The translations under genes were made by a program, and so were the position numbers. Below, piece by piece: positions 53,401 through 61,468 of a stretch of DNA of 64,000 nucleotides (its first letter is position 1; each line of letters starts with the position of its first letter). The notes below the pieces were generated by a model. That model was not told the DNA's origin and did not search any database. It was given only the letters and a program-made list of their open reading frames with translations. Origin of the DNA: an uncultured Chitinophagaceae bacterium (GTDB taxonomy: Bacteria > Bacteroidota > Bacteroidia > Chitinophagales > Chitinophagaceae); the NCBI GenBank assembly GCA_937907395.1, contig CALCII010000002.1:1-64000 (forward strand), given 5' to 3'.

Positions 53401-55820
53401 ATGTGTATGTAACGGCCACATTGATCAAACCACATAGCATCAGTGAAATTCCGCTTACAGTGGCACATGGTTTCCAATCCATCAAAGTGGATGAGAAAAA
53501 CCGGAAGATGAATGTGCAGATTACTTCGGCAAAATCGGTTCGCAGCCGTACCCATCAGAAAGTGAAAGTAAAAGCCAGTCCGGGCAGTTACATCACACTG
53601 GCAGCAGTCGACAATGGTGTGTTGCAGGTGAGCAATATGAAAACACCGGATCCGTATCAATACTTCTACCAGAAAAAAGAACTGGGTGTAAATGCGTTTG
53701 ACCTGTATCCCTTACTCTTCCCCGAACTACGTGCCCGGATGAGCAGTACCGGCGGTGATGGTGCCGATATGGAAAAGCGCAACAACCCCATGCCCAACAA
53801 GCGGATTAAAATCATGAGCTTCTGGAGCGGTGTGCAGAAAACAAACGGCAACGGTGAAGCCAGTTTTGAATTTGATGTGCCCGAGTTCAGCGGTGAAATA
53901 CGTTTAATGGCAATTGCTTATAAAGACGAACAATTTGGTGCCGGTGAAGTAAATATGACTGTAGCCGATCCTGTGGTGATCAGTGCCGGGTTACCCCGTT
54001 TCTTAAGTCCGGGTGATACAGTAACTGTGCCGGTTACCCTAAGTAACACCACGGCCAAAAGCACAGCAGCCAGTATTAAATTAAATGTATCCGGACCTTT
54101 ACAGGTAGCAGGAATCAATACAGCACAAACCAGCTTACAACCAAATGCAGAGAACAACGTGGTGTTTAAAGTAGTAGCGCAACAAAAAATTGATTCCGGG
54201 AGTATCCGTATTGAAGTGAACGCATTGGGTGAAACCTTCTGGAGCGAAACACCCATCACCGTTCGTCCGCCATCCACCCTGCAAAAAGAAAGTGGCAGCG
54301 GCAGTATCACAGGTGGCGCATCGCAAACCATAACGATGCCGGTTAACCGCTTTATTCCGGGTAGCGTCAGTTATCAATTGGTGGTGAGCAAATCACCAGT
54401 GCTGGAATTGGGCAATCAGCTTGATTACCTGTTGCAGTATCCCTATGGTTGTACCGAGCAAACCATCTCAGCCGCTTTTCCGCAATTGTATTTCAGCGAC
54501 CTAGCCGATCAGTTCCGGAAAAACAATGCATCCACTTCTGTAGCCAATATCAACGAAGCGATCCGCAAAATCAAAATGCGGCAGGTGTATAACGGATCGG
54601 TTACGTTGTGGGACAATGAAAGCAGTGCCAGCTGGTGGACCACGGTTTATGCAGCACATTTCTTACTCGAAGCACGCAAGGCCGGTTATGAAGTGGACAA
54701 CAGTTTGATTGAAACCATGATGGGATACCTCATCAACCGTTTGAAAACAAAAGAAACGATTGACTACATATACAACCGGACAGAGAAAAAGAAAATTGCT
54801 CCCAAAGAAGTTGCTTACAGTTTGTATGTGCTGGCACTGGGCAACCGTTCACAGATCAGCGTGATGAATTATTACAAAGCCAATCAGCAGTTACTGTCAC
54901 TCGACAGCCGTTATCTTTTATCGGCTGCTTATGCACTGAGCGGTGATCGCAAATCATTTGCGGCAATGCTGCCTTCTTCTTTTGCAGGTGAAATCAGTGT
55001 GGCACAATCCGGTGGAAGTTTTTACAGCGATGTGCGTGACGAATCCATTGCCTTGAACACGTTGATTGATGTGGATCCGGGTAATGCACAGGTGCCGGTG
55101 ATGGCACGCCATATCACACAGTATCTCAAAACACGTCAGTGGCTCAGCACACAGGAACGTGCTTTTGGTTTCCTTGCATTGGGCAAACTGGCAAGAGCGG
55201 CTGCTAACAGTACTGTAACAGCAGAGATCAAAGTGAACGGAAAAACAATCAGCAAAGTCAATGGAAGCAGTATTCGTTTAACCGAACGCCAGCTCAACGG
55301 CAGTAATTTTGAAATCAGCACCAAAGGCACAGGTCGGCTTTACTATTACTGGGTGGCCGAAGGTGTGAGTGCCACCGGTACGTATAAAGAAGAAGACAGT
55401 TACCTGAAAGTGCGGAGACAATTTTACAACCGTTACGGACAATTGATCACCAGTAACAGCTTCAAACAAAACGATCTCATCATTGTGAAAGTAACCGTTG
55501 AGAAAAGTTTTGCCACACCGGTAGAGAATGTAGTACTTACCGATTTGTTACCAGCCGGTTTTGAAATTGAAAACCCACGTACCAAAGAATTGCCGGGCAT
55601 GGATTGGATCAAAGACGGACTGGATCCAACAGCCATGGATGTGCGTGACGACCGGATTCACTTCTTTGTCGATCTTACGAACGGACGTCAATCTTATTAC
55701 TATGCCGTGAGAGCAGTATCGCCCGGTGTGTATAAAATGGGACCCGTGAATGCCGATGCCATGTACAATGGCGAATACCATTCGTACAACGGCGCAGGCG
55801 TAGTACGGATTTCGCAATAA
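50448..55820 (+). CDS. Bacterial alpha-2-macroglobulin (YfhM-like lipoprotein)
   Basis: 1790 residues from MKRSQLHLLMVSA with lipobox LILSC (Cys20). A chain of macroglobulin-type beta domains is followed by the bait region and the thioester motif YPYGCTEQ with Cys1335 and its Gln, then an alpha-helical TED domain (WWTTVYAAHFLLEARKAGY) and a receptor-like C-terminal domain. Such lipoproteins trap invading proteases in the periplasm and co-occur with PBP1C, which repairs the wall; here the two genes are divergent. It ends in a long hairpin terminator. Confidence 0.94.
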   Translation: MKRSQLHLLMVSAVVTLILSCNRNAVKLSDTTAKGEVQPLQNLVFRFNKQLVPDSLLNRWDSIPYVEFEPKINGRFRWEHGDELIFSPSSPLSPATTYKATIGKEVLSQTKYNNVTVDGGIEFHTPDLQLENTNVTWVMDDATGKAVPQADLYFNYSVTPASLKDKLHVTFDGQAKEYSLQTINSDKKISIRLQNIQAEDKDYPTNITLDKGLLPDGGKNATKEEIKEDMTIPSPYRLVITNIESSHDGISASVKLFTSQQVVLEGINGFIQISPDVKYSVQAEEDGFLITGEGFDVAKTYELTLKEGLRGKLGGTLKEPYKNTIAFGELEPGISFGNSKAVYLSAAGSRNIEVRITNMPKVKVVISKIYESNLLVAHKYGYYPRTSDEEYYYDEENGDYTLGDVIYEQEIDTRTLPKVGGSRLYHFNIADRVKDFNGIYHLQIQSTEDYWIRDNRFISLSNIGLIAKEGKEKMYVFANSIQTAEPLNGVNVTVYGANNQVLGLGTTNSEGVAEVAYTKKEFSGFKPAMVIAKTADDFNYLPFQSTRVNTSRFDVGGKAWNSTGVDAFIYAERDIYRPGEKINANVVLRNKGWKSPGELPVKLKLIMPNGKELKSFRKTLNEQGSAEVSVDLPLAAVTGSYQLELYSGNDVLLGSKSFSVEEFVPDRIKVSAKLGKETLNAGDSTTLRINAVNFFGPPAANRKYETEIQFKQSYFNPKKYDRYTFALSNQSSFFDKVVNEGTTDANGNATEPISVPALYKNRGLLSVNIYTTVFDETGRPVSKLTNADVYTQPVFYGLGTDGYWYYPLNQAVKFPLIALTKNQQVTTAPAKVQVIKQEYRTVLSKSGSYFRYESQKEEKIVKEEVVNIGGENTSYVFVPRQAGDYEIRVYAPGSDTYVSRSFYSYGSWGTSNSSFEVNTEGQIDIELDKSDYYTGEKAKILFKTPFSGKMLVTFETDHVVSYQYVTVDNRTASLELPLSTEHLPNVYVTATLIKPHSISEIPLTVAHGFQSIKVDEKNRKMNVQITSAKSVRSRTHQKVKVKASPGSYITLAAVDNGVLQVSNMKTPDPYQYFYQKKELGVNAFDLYPLLFPELRARMSSTGGDGADMEKRNNPMPNKRIKIMSFWSGVQKTNGNGEASFEFDVPEFSGEIRLMAIAYKDEQFGAGEVNMTVADPVVISAGLPRFLSPGDTVTVPVTLSNTTAKSTAASIKLNVSGPLQVAGINTAQTSLQPNAENNVVFKVVAQQKIDSGSIRIEVNALGETFWSETPITVRPPSTLQKESGSGSITGGASQTITMPVNRFIPGSVSYQLVVSKSPVLELGNQLDYLLQYPYGCTEQTISAAFPQLYFSDLADQFRKNNASTSVANINEAIRKIKMRQVYNGSVTLWDNESSASWWTTVYAAHFLLEARKAGYEVDNSLIETMMGYLINRLKTKETIDYIYNRTEKKKIAPKEVAYSLYVLALGNRSQISVMNYYKANQQLLSLDSRYLLSAAYALSGDRKSFAAMLPSSFAGEISVAQSGGSFYSDVRDESIALNTLIDVDPGNAQVPVMARHITQYLKTRQWLSTQERAFGFLALGKLARAAANSTVTAEIKVNGKTISKVNGSSIRLTERQLNGSNFEISTKGTGRLYYYWVAEGVSATGTYKEEDSYLKVRRQFYNRYGQLITSNSFKQNDLIIVKVTVEKSFATPVENVVLTDLLPAGFEIENPRTKELPGMDWIKDGLDPTAMDVRDDRIHFFVDLTNGRQSYYYAVRAVSPGVYKMGPVNADAMYNGEYHSYNGAGVVRISQ

Positions 55821-55829
55821 CCTGTATAG

Positions 55830-55897
55830 TGCCCTTTGTAAAAGCCTTGTGTCTTTATGGTTTAACCACAGTACAAGGAAAACAAAGGGCATTTTTA
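55830..55897 (+). terminator. Long-hairpin terminator of the alpha-2-macroglobulin gene
   Basis: tgccctttgt (55830-55839) pairs with acaaagggca (55882-55891), and ccttgt/acaagg extends the stem inward; a T-run follows. The loop contains an aaccaca repeat word. Confidence 0.75.
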
Positions 55898-55942
55898 TGT
55901 AATAAAAGGAGCAGCAGCATCTAAACAAAAACTAAAAGTGAG

Positions 55943-56614
55943 ATGAAAATAAATTCATGGCTGCTGTTCTTCCTGTTGTTGAGTTATTGCACTGCTGGAG
56001 CACAACAGGACACCCTTCGTTTCCGGGATCTTGTCCGGTCGGTATTGGTGGACCGCTCGAAAGATCAAAAACAATACCCCACGCCCCCGCTTGTTACCAA
56101 TGAAGTGGTGTTATTCATGCAAGAGGAATTCAAGAAAAACGATTCGGCACAGTATTACTTTTTACAGTTGAGTACCGATTCGATGCGCACCCATTATCCT
56201 CGTTACGGAGAAGCCTTGCAATACTTCTTCAGAAAAGATTTGTTTGCTACGATGCTATCCTTATCGGTTCACTGGAATCCGGATATCCGTGTGTATTCGC
56301 AAACGGAATTGCAAAAGCTGATCCACAGAGGTATGCTCATCAACGATCAGAAACTCAAAACCGGTAAACGGAGAGCAGAGTTTCAGCTGGGCATCCGTTT
56401 TCTGATCTTTGTTCTTGAGCAAACGCCATGGTCTATCCCCGGCAGTGAAAACTCTACGATTCATTCAATGTACATCTATAGCATTTGCAAAAGTCTTGAC
56501 TATCTTACCGGCGAGCGGAAAATGATTCAACGACAGCACTATTATTCAATAAGCGACCAACAGATTCAACAATCAATCATACAATGGAAACAACATATCA
56601 AAGATGCTCATTGA
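55943..56614 (+). CDS. Exported hypothetical protein
   Basis: 223 residues with a signal peptide (cleavage near TAGAQQ) and a mainly helical mature part (VVLFMQEEFKKND, GEALQYFFRKDLFATMLSL, SICKSLDYLTGERKM). I do not recognise a domain. Its 3' end overlaps the next gene by 31 bp in another frame, and both products carry export signals, so they are likely partners. Confidence 0.6.
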   Translation: MKINSWLLFFLLLSYCTAGAQQDTLRFRDLVRSVLVDRSKDQKQYPTPPLVTNEVVLFMQEEFKKNDSAQYYFLQLSTDSMRTHYPRYGEALQYFFRKDLFATMLSLSVHWNPDIRVYSQTELQKLIHRGMLINDQKLKTGKRRAEFQLGIRFLIFVLEQTPWSIPGSENSTIHSMYIYSICKSLDYLTGERKMIQRQHYYSISDQQIQQSIIQWKQHIKDAH

Positions 56615-57096
56615 TGCTGCTGGCACTGTTGGTTCAACTGACAGTAACCGCCCAGCTTTCTTCCCTTAGCAAAGCGGCAGAAAAAGGAAGGTGGAACAAA
56701 GTGGAGCGGATTATGAAACGAAAAATCCATGAACAGAACCGTGTGTTTGATTTCGACAACCGGGAACGGAAAACCGTCCTTTCTTTTACTATAGCGTATG
56801 ACACCCTTGTTCATTGGCTGAAGAAGTCGCCCGTAGTGGAAGATGCAGCATCGGATAAGTGCCAGGCCAATCTAATGATCTACCCGGGGCATTCGGCTGT
56901 TGGTGTTCGCTTCAAAACGAAGAATGGAATCGTTGAAAAATGCTTTGTGGTACAGGAAGGTACTACCGGTACAATCAACATTTTCGGGTGGCACCCGCAC
57001 CTGGTTCGATATAAATGGAAACTGGTTTATAAAAGAATGAGAGATTGTAAGGGTTTTGTAGAAGAGCAGAAGGCATTGTGTGAGAAAAGAAATTAA
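56584..57096 (+). CDS. Exported hypothetical protein, overlaps the gene upstream
   Basis: 170 residues. A signal peptide (MLLALLVQLTVTAQ) is followed by a basic helix (KAAEKGRWNKVERIMKRKIHE) and a strand-rich half with two or three Cys (DKCQANLMIYPGHSAVGVRFKT, EKCFVVQEGTTG). Family unknown. Translation is probably coupled to the upstream gene through the 31-bp overlap. Confidence 0.6.
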   Translation: METTYQRCSLMLLALLVQLTVTAQLSSLSKAAEKGRWNKVERIMKRKIHEQNRVFDFDNRERKTVLSFTIAYDTLVHWLKKSPVVEDAASDKCQANLMIYPGHSAVGVRFKTKNGIVEKCFVVQEGTTGTINIFGWHPHLVRYKWKLVYKRMRDCKGFVEEQKALCEKRN

Positions 57097-57215
57097 GTAC
57101 AAACATTCTGTTTCATTAAAAACCTGATTACCGCATACTCTTCCCAACTTATTAATATAATCAGGGAGTCAATGCCCGGCACTACAGTAGTACAAAAGCT
57201 ATATCAAGGTAACAT

Positions 57216-57285
57216 CCGCCATCGGGGCGTATTCGATGGCGGGGCCCTTTTTGGTTACTTTTTGGGCAAGCAAAAAGTGACAAAG
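57216..57285. terminator. Two adjacent hairpins in the convergent gap
   Basis: ccgccatcg (57216-57224) pairs with cgatggcgg (57234-57242), followed by ggcccttttt. A second hairpin, gttactttttg/caaaaagtgac (57254-57264 with 57271-57281), comes next. Together they could stop transcription from both sides. Confidence 0.65.
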
Positions 57286-57339
57286 AAAACAGTTCATTCG
57301 AATGTTATACTAGAATCTTTCATTGATTCAATAGATTCT

Positions 57340-57807
57340 TCACAACTCCTTCTCCATATACACCACACCCTTCAATGGATTTTCATAATAAGCAGTGGTT
57401 TCTGTAAAACCATGTTGTTTATATAAAGCAATTGCTGCCTGCAGTTTTTCCAATGTATCCAGTTTCATTTTTTTGTACCCGAGTTTCACCGCATCGTTCA
57501 ACAACAGTTCCACCAGTTCCTTGCCTATTTTATACCGACGGTATTCCGGCTTCACATACAACCGTTTCATTTCGCAAACACCTTCTTCCAAAGGCGTCAA
57601 TGCAATACAGCCGGCGGGTTCGTTGTTGTATAAGGCGAGATACAATACACCCGATGGTGGTCCGTATTTTTTCAACGGATCTTTCAGTTCTTCTTCAAAA
57701 CTCTGGAAACATAAATTTTCGCCCAGCTCCTGTTCGTAAGAACGAAACAGTTGGCGGATGGCATCCATCTGCATCCCTTCTTCCGTGATTAATTGAATCG
57801 TTGTCAT
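57340..57807 (-). CDS. GNAT-family N-acetyltransferase
   Basis: 155 residues with the GNAT core: GVLYLALYNNEPAGCIAL, CEMKRLYVKPEYRRYKIGKELVELLL (acetyl-CoA-binding R/Q-x-x-G-x-G/A loop here YRRYKIGKEL), KMKLDTLEKLQAAIALYKQHGF and a closing YMEKEL. It uses acetyl-CoA on a small amine or protein N-terminus; the acceptor is unknown. Its 5' end is divergent from the DUF418 gene. Confidence 0.9.
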   Translation of the reverse strand: MTTIQLITEEGMQMDAIRQLFRSYEQELGENLCFQSFEEELKDPLKKYGPPSGVLYLALYNNEPAGCIALTPLEEGVCEMKRLYVKPEYRRYKIGKELVELLLNDAVKLGYKKMKLDTLEKLQAAIALYKQHGFTETTAYYENPLKGVVYMEKEL

Positions 57808-57923
57808 GCGTTCTATTCTTCTGTAAAACTACCGGATCTGAAAAAGAATCAAAACAAAAGACAGCATTAGTTGCAGAATCAGATTCTTCTTTCTACCTTT
57901 TGTGCGCACCAAACCAACCTGCC

Positions 57924-59258
57924 ATGAGCCAGACGCCTGAGCTGCGGTCAATTGATCCGCACGAACGAATCCATGTGCTGGATTCAGCCAGAGGATTTGC
58001 CCTTCTCGGAATCCTGTTGATGAACATTCCTTTTTTCAGTCTGCCCGTTGAAACAGCAATGAGTCTTCACCCCCGGAATGAATACAGCGGTGTCAACTAT
58101 TACACCTGGTGGATCGTGAATTTATTCTTTGAAGGTTCCATGCGGGGTTTGTTTTCAATGATGTTTGGCGCCAGTATGATGTTACTCACTACAAGATTAT
58201 CAAACAAAGCTCATATTGACAGTGCTGCCGAAATCTATACCCGCCGTATGATCTGGATGCTGATGTTTGGACTCATTGATGCGTTTATCATTCTGTGGCC
58301 GGGTGACATTCTGTATTCCTATGCGATCTGCGGTTTGTTTCTCTTTCCCTTACGAAGTGTAAAACCCAAATACCTTTTCCTGATTGCCGGTATCCTGATG
58401 GTATTGTTCACGTTCAAATCCACCTGGATGGCACATGAGCCTTTGCGGTTGAAAAAAGAATCGGCCATTATTCAGAAAATCGACACCAACCGGGTTAAAC
58501 TCACCGAAGACCAAAAAGAGATTCTGGGAAAATGGGAAGGTTTTCAGGAAAAACAAAAGCCTGAATCGAAACAAAAAGAAGCAGATACAGAAACCCGTAA
58601 GGTGAAAGGTTCCTACAGCGGTCTGTTTTCGTATTTCGCAGATATCAATTTCATGTTACAGACAACTGATTTTTATCACAACGGATTTCTCGACTGTCTC
58701 ATTTTCATGATCATTGGGATTGGCTTGTTTAAACTCAATATCCTCACCGGGGAGCGGAGTAAACAATTTTACATTGCAATGGCATTGATTGGCTATGTGA
58801 TTGCGTTTCCGTTGGCATACCGGAATCTGCACCTGGCGGTTTCCACTAAATTTGATGTCATTAAAATGCTGGAACGTTCCCTTATAGGAACCTATGAAGT
58901 AAGACGATTGGGATTAACACTCGGCCACCTGGGTATGATTATGTTCTTTTACAAACAGGGTTGGTTCCGCTTCCTGTTCAACGCATGGGGCAAAGTGGGA
59001 CAAATGGCTTTTAGCAACTATCTGCTGCAGAACATCACCTGCAGCTTATTATTCTATGGTTATGGATTCAACCTGTTCAATCAACTGCAACGCTATCAAC
59101 TATACATGGTTGTTGCATGCGTATGGATACTCAACATTGTTTTCAGTTATATATGGTTACATTTTTACCGCATTGGTCCGTTTGAATGGATCTGGCGCAG
59201 CCTCACTTACTGGAAATTACAACCGCTCAAAAAAACACAAACATCATCTGCCAACTAA
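57924..59258 (+). CDS. DUF418 membrane protein, paralogue 1
   Basis: About 444 residues from MSQTPELRSIDP; the open frame upstream overlaps the GNAT gene. It opens with IHVLDSARGFALLGILLMNIPFF, the DUF418/YeiB signature, and has 8-10 TM helices. A charged cytosolic or periplasmic loop (about 165-230) contains many Lys/Glu. The C-terminal DUF418 part ends with FSYIWLHFYRIGPFEWIWRSLTYW. DUF418 proteins are acyltransferase-3-like in shape, with no proven reaction. It sits 6 bp before its paralogue. Confidence 0.88.
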   Translation: MSQTPELRSIDPHERIHVLDSARGFALLGILLMNIPFFSLPVETAMSLHPRNEYSGVNYYTWWIVNLFFEGSMRGLFSMMFGASMMLLTTRLSNKAHIDSAAEIYTRRMIWMLMFGLIDAFIILWPGDILYSYAICGLFLFPLRSVKPKYLFLIAGILMVLFTFKSTWMAHEPLRLKKESAIIQKIDTNRVKLTEDQKEILGKWEGFQEKQKPESKQKEADTETRKVKGSYSGLFSYFADINFMLQTTDFYHNGFLDCLIFMIIGIGLFKLNILTGERSKQFYIAMALIGYVIAFPLAYRNLHLAVSTKFDVIKMLERSLIGTYEVRRLGLTLGHLGMIMFFYKQGWFRFLFNAWGKVGQMAFSNYLLQNITCSLLFYGYGFNLFNQLQRYQLYMVVACVWILNIVFSYIWLHFYRIGPFEWIWRSLTYWKLQPLKKTQTSSAN

Positions 59259-59264
59259 TCCTTT

Positions 59265-60533
59265 ATGACGCATTCAAGCATTCATCCCGTACACAACAAC
59301 GAACGTATTATATTAATGGATGCTCTCCGTGGCATTGCCATTCTCGGAATTTTCATTGCTAACCTTGGCGTGGGCTTCTCTTTTTATGAATTCAAGCCAG
59401 ATAATAGTGGCCCCTGGTTTCACCAGCTGGATCACTCCTTTCAGTTCTGGCAACATGTATTTATTGAAGGAAAATTTTATTCCATCTTCAGCTTTCTGTT
59501 TGGCTGGGGTATTGCTATTCAGCTGCAACGGAGTGAAGTGAAAGGTATCAGTCCGGCTTCGTTTATGCGCCGCCGTTTAACTTTCATGCTACTGCTGGGC
59601 CTTGCACACCTGTTACTACTGTGGAGCGGAGATATTGTTGCGTTTTATGCACTGGTGGGATTTGTGTTTCTGTGGATACGGAAATGGAGCAGCCGGAAAC
59701 TACTGATCACTGCAATTATCTGTCTTTTATTACCCGTTCCGCTCTATTATCTCAAAATGAAATTTCCGGTACTTCTGGCACCGGCCGGTATTGTTTTTCA
59801 AACCGGTGATACAGTTGACAAGTGGCTGCAGGGAACCAACAGCAGCGGACTGCAGGGTTTTGAATTGTTCATCCATAATATCAAACATGGAAACTATATC
59901 GACCAGTTAAAAACACTGCTTTCGGGTATCTTTTTCCGTTATGGTGATTTACTATTCCAGGATCGTTTTTTCAAAGTGCTGGGAATGATTATTCTTGGTT
60001 ATCTCATGGGGCATGAAAACCGTTACAAACAAATACTCATCAATAAAACACTGCTGACCAAAATTGCTATAGCCGGGCTGGTGATTGGTTTGCCCAGCAA
60101 TTATCTGTTGGCGCAATACATGGAATCAGACGCTTATTATAGTTTACAAATAGAAGGTTTCTACCGCACTATTGTGTATGCTACAGGCATTGCTCCGTTG
60201 GCAATGGCCTTTATGTCGCTCTTCTTCCTTGCAGCTTTAACCAAACCCGGACTGGCCATTATCAAACTATTACAACCGGCCGGAAAGATGGCCTTCACAA
60301 ATTATATTCTGCATTCAGTAATTGGCACGATTGTTTTCTTTGGTGCAGGATTTGGAATGTTACGGGAAGTAGGTCCGGTTTATTATACCATTTTTGCATG
60401 GATTGTGTTTATCCTGCAGGTGATCATCAGCACTTACTGGTTACGCTATTTTCAGTTTGGCCCTATTGAATGGTTGTGGCGAAGTGCAACGTATGGAAAA
60501 TGGCAATCTTTCAAAAAGCGAACAACTGTTTAA
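59265..60533 (+). CDS. DUF418 membrane protein, paralogue 2
   Basis: 422 residues with the same opening (IILMDALRGIAILGIFIANLGVGF) and the same closing STYWLRYFQFGPIEWLWRSATYG as the preceding gene; about 10 TM helices. The two are diverged tandem duplicates expressed as one unit (6-bp gap), and may work together or on different substrates. Confidence 0.88.
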   Translation: MTHSSIHPVHNNERIILMDALRGIAILGIFIANLGVGFSFYEFKPDNSGPWFHQLDHSFQFWQHVFIEGKFYSIFSFLFGWGIAIQLQRSEVKGISPASFMRRRLTFMLLLGLAHLLLLWSGDIVAFYALVGFVFLWIRKWSSRKLLITAIICLLLPVPLYYLKMKFPVLLAPAGIVFQTGDTVDKWLQGTNSSGLQGFELFIHNIKHGNYIDQLKTLLSGIFFRYGDLLFQDRFFKVLGMIILGYLMGHENRYKQILINKTLLTKIAIAGLVIGLPSNYLLAQYMESDAYYSLQIEGFYRTIVYATGIAPLAMAFMSLFFLAALTKPGLAIIKLLQPAGKMAFTNYILHSVIGTIVFFGAGFGMLREVGPVYYTIFAWIVFILQVIISTYWLRYFQFGPIEWLWRSATYGKWQSFKKRTTV

Positions 60534-60552
60534 AGAATGATCATCAGTTTTT

Positions 60553-61401
60553 ATGGTGATTGATCTCACATTCAAACACATAAGAGCAAGTACCTTTGCG
60601 GCCTCAACAACAACATTCGTTTTGAAAACAGTTTCGTTTTTTATCGTTACCTTATTCTTTATTACAGGTTTACATGCACAACAAACAGCCCGTTCGGTTC
60701 AAACACAAAATCATTTCTGGTGGAGTGTAAACACTAATGCAAAAGTGTGTGGCAAGTGGAGTGTGATTGCTGATTTGCATATTCGCCGCACCGACTATTT
60801 AAAAAACAACAGCTTTTATTATACTCGTATTGGTGCCGGTTACGCTGTGACTGATAAATTTTCAACAGCATTAGCTGTGGGACATATGTGGCTGGCCAAC
60901 CGGACCAATGCAACAGAATTGTTCACCAATGAAAACAGGATTGTACAACAGTTCCAATTAAATCAAACAGTAGGAAAAGTAAATGTTTCCAACCGTCTGC
61001 GTATTGAAGAACGCTGGGTACAAAAAATCGTCAACAATGCATTAACCGATTCTTACCGTTACACCACCCGTTTCCGTTATCAGTTGGCACTTTCCATTCC
61101 GTTAAGCAAAAACAAAAAAGTACCCACCCTTGCATTATCAGATGAACTGCTGATGCAAACGGGAAAAGATATTGTGTACAATTCTTTTGATCAGAACCGT
61201 TTGTTTGGTGGTATTCGTCAACAGGTAACAAAAACATTATCGTTTGATTTTGGTTATATGTTCGTGTATCAACAAAAACTGAGTGGTTACCAATACACAA
61301 AAAACCACACCATCCGCTGGTTTTTCTACTGGCAACCCGATTTTCGCAAGAAACCCAAAACAACCACCGCTGCTATCACACATATGAACGACGACATCTG
61401 A
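60553..61401 (+). CDS. DUF2490 outer-membrane-like protein
   Basis: 282 residues. The signal-like segment (FFIVTLFFITGLHAQ) lies about 30 residues in, so translation may begin later than the ATG at 60553, perhaps at a non-ATG codon. The mature part is built of beta strands with alternating aromatics (KWSVIADLHIRRTDY, YYTRIGAGYAVTDKF, RLRIEERWVQK, TIRWFFYWQPDF) as in DUF2490, a predicted 12-strand-type barrel family. The function is unknown. It follows the DUF418 pair by 19 bp. Confidence 0.85.
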   Translation: MVIDLTFKHIRASTFAASTTTFVLKTVSFFIVTLFFITGLHAQQTARSVQTQNHFWWSVNTNAKVCGKWSVIADLHIRRTDYLKNNSFYYTRIGAGYAVTDKFSTALAVGHMWLANRTNATELFTNENRIVQQFQLNQTVGKVNVSNRLRIEERWVQKIVNNALTDSYRYTTRFRYQLALSIPLSKNKKVPTLALSDELLMQTGKDIVYNSFDQNRLFGGIRQQVTKTLSFDFGYMFVYQQKLSGYQYTKNHTIRWFFYWQPDFRKKPKTTTAAITHMNDDI

Positions 61402-61410
61402 CAGCGCTTG

Positions 61411-61455
61411 TTCAGGTAAGCCTGAATACTTAGCTTTAAGTATTAGTAACCTGAA
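61411..61455 (+). promoter_or_regulatory. Leader with mutually exclusive hairpins before the acylase gene
   Basis: ttcaggt (61411-61417) can pair either with cctgaa (61421-61426) or with acctgaa (61449-61455). The second option encloses aatactt/aagtatt (61425-61431 with 61438-61444). This is a switch-like arrangement without a T-run. Confidence 0.35.
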
Positions 61456-61468
61456 TGAACTGCTTGTT

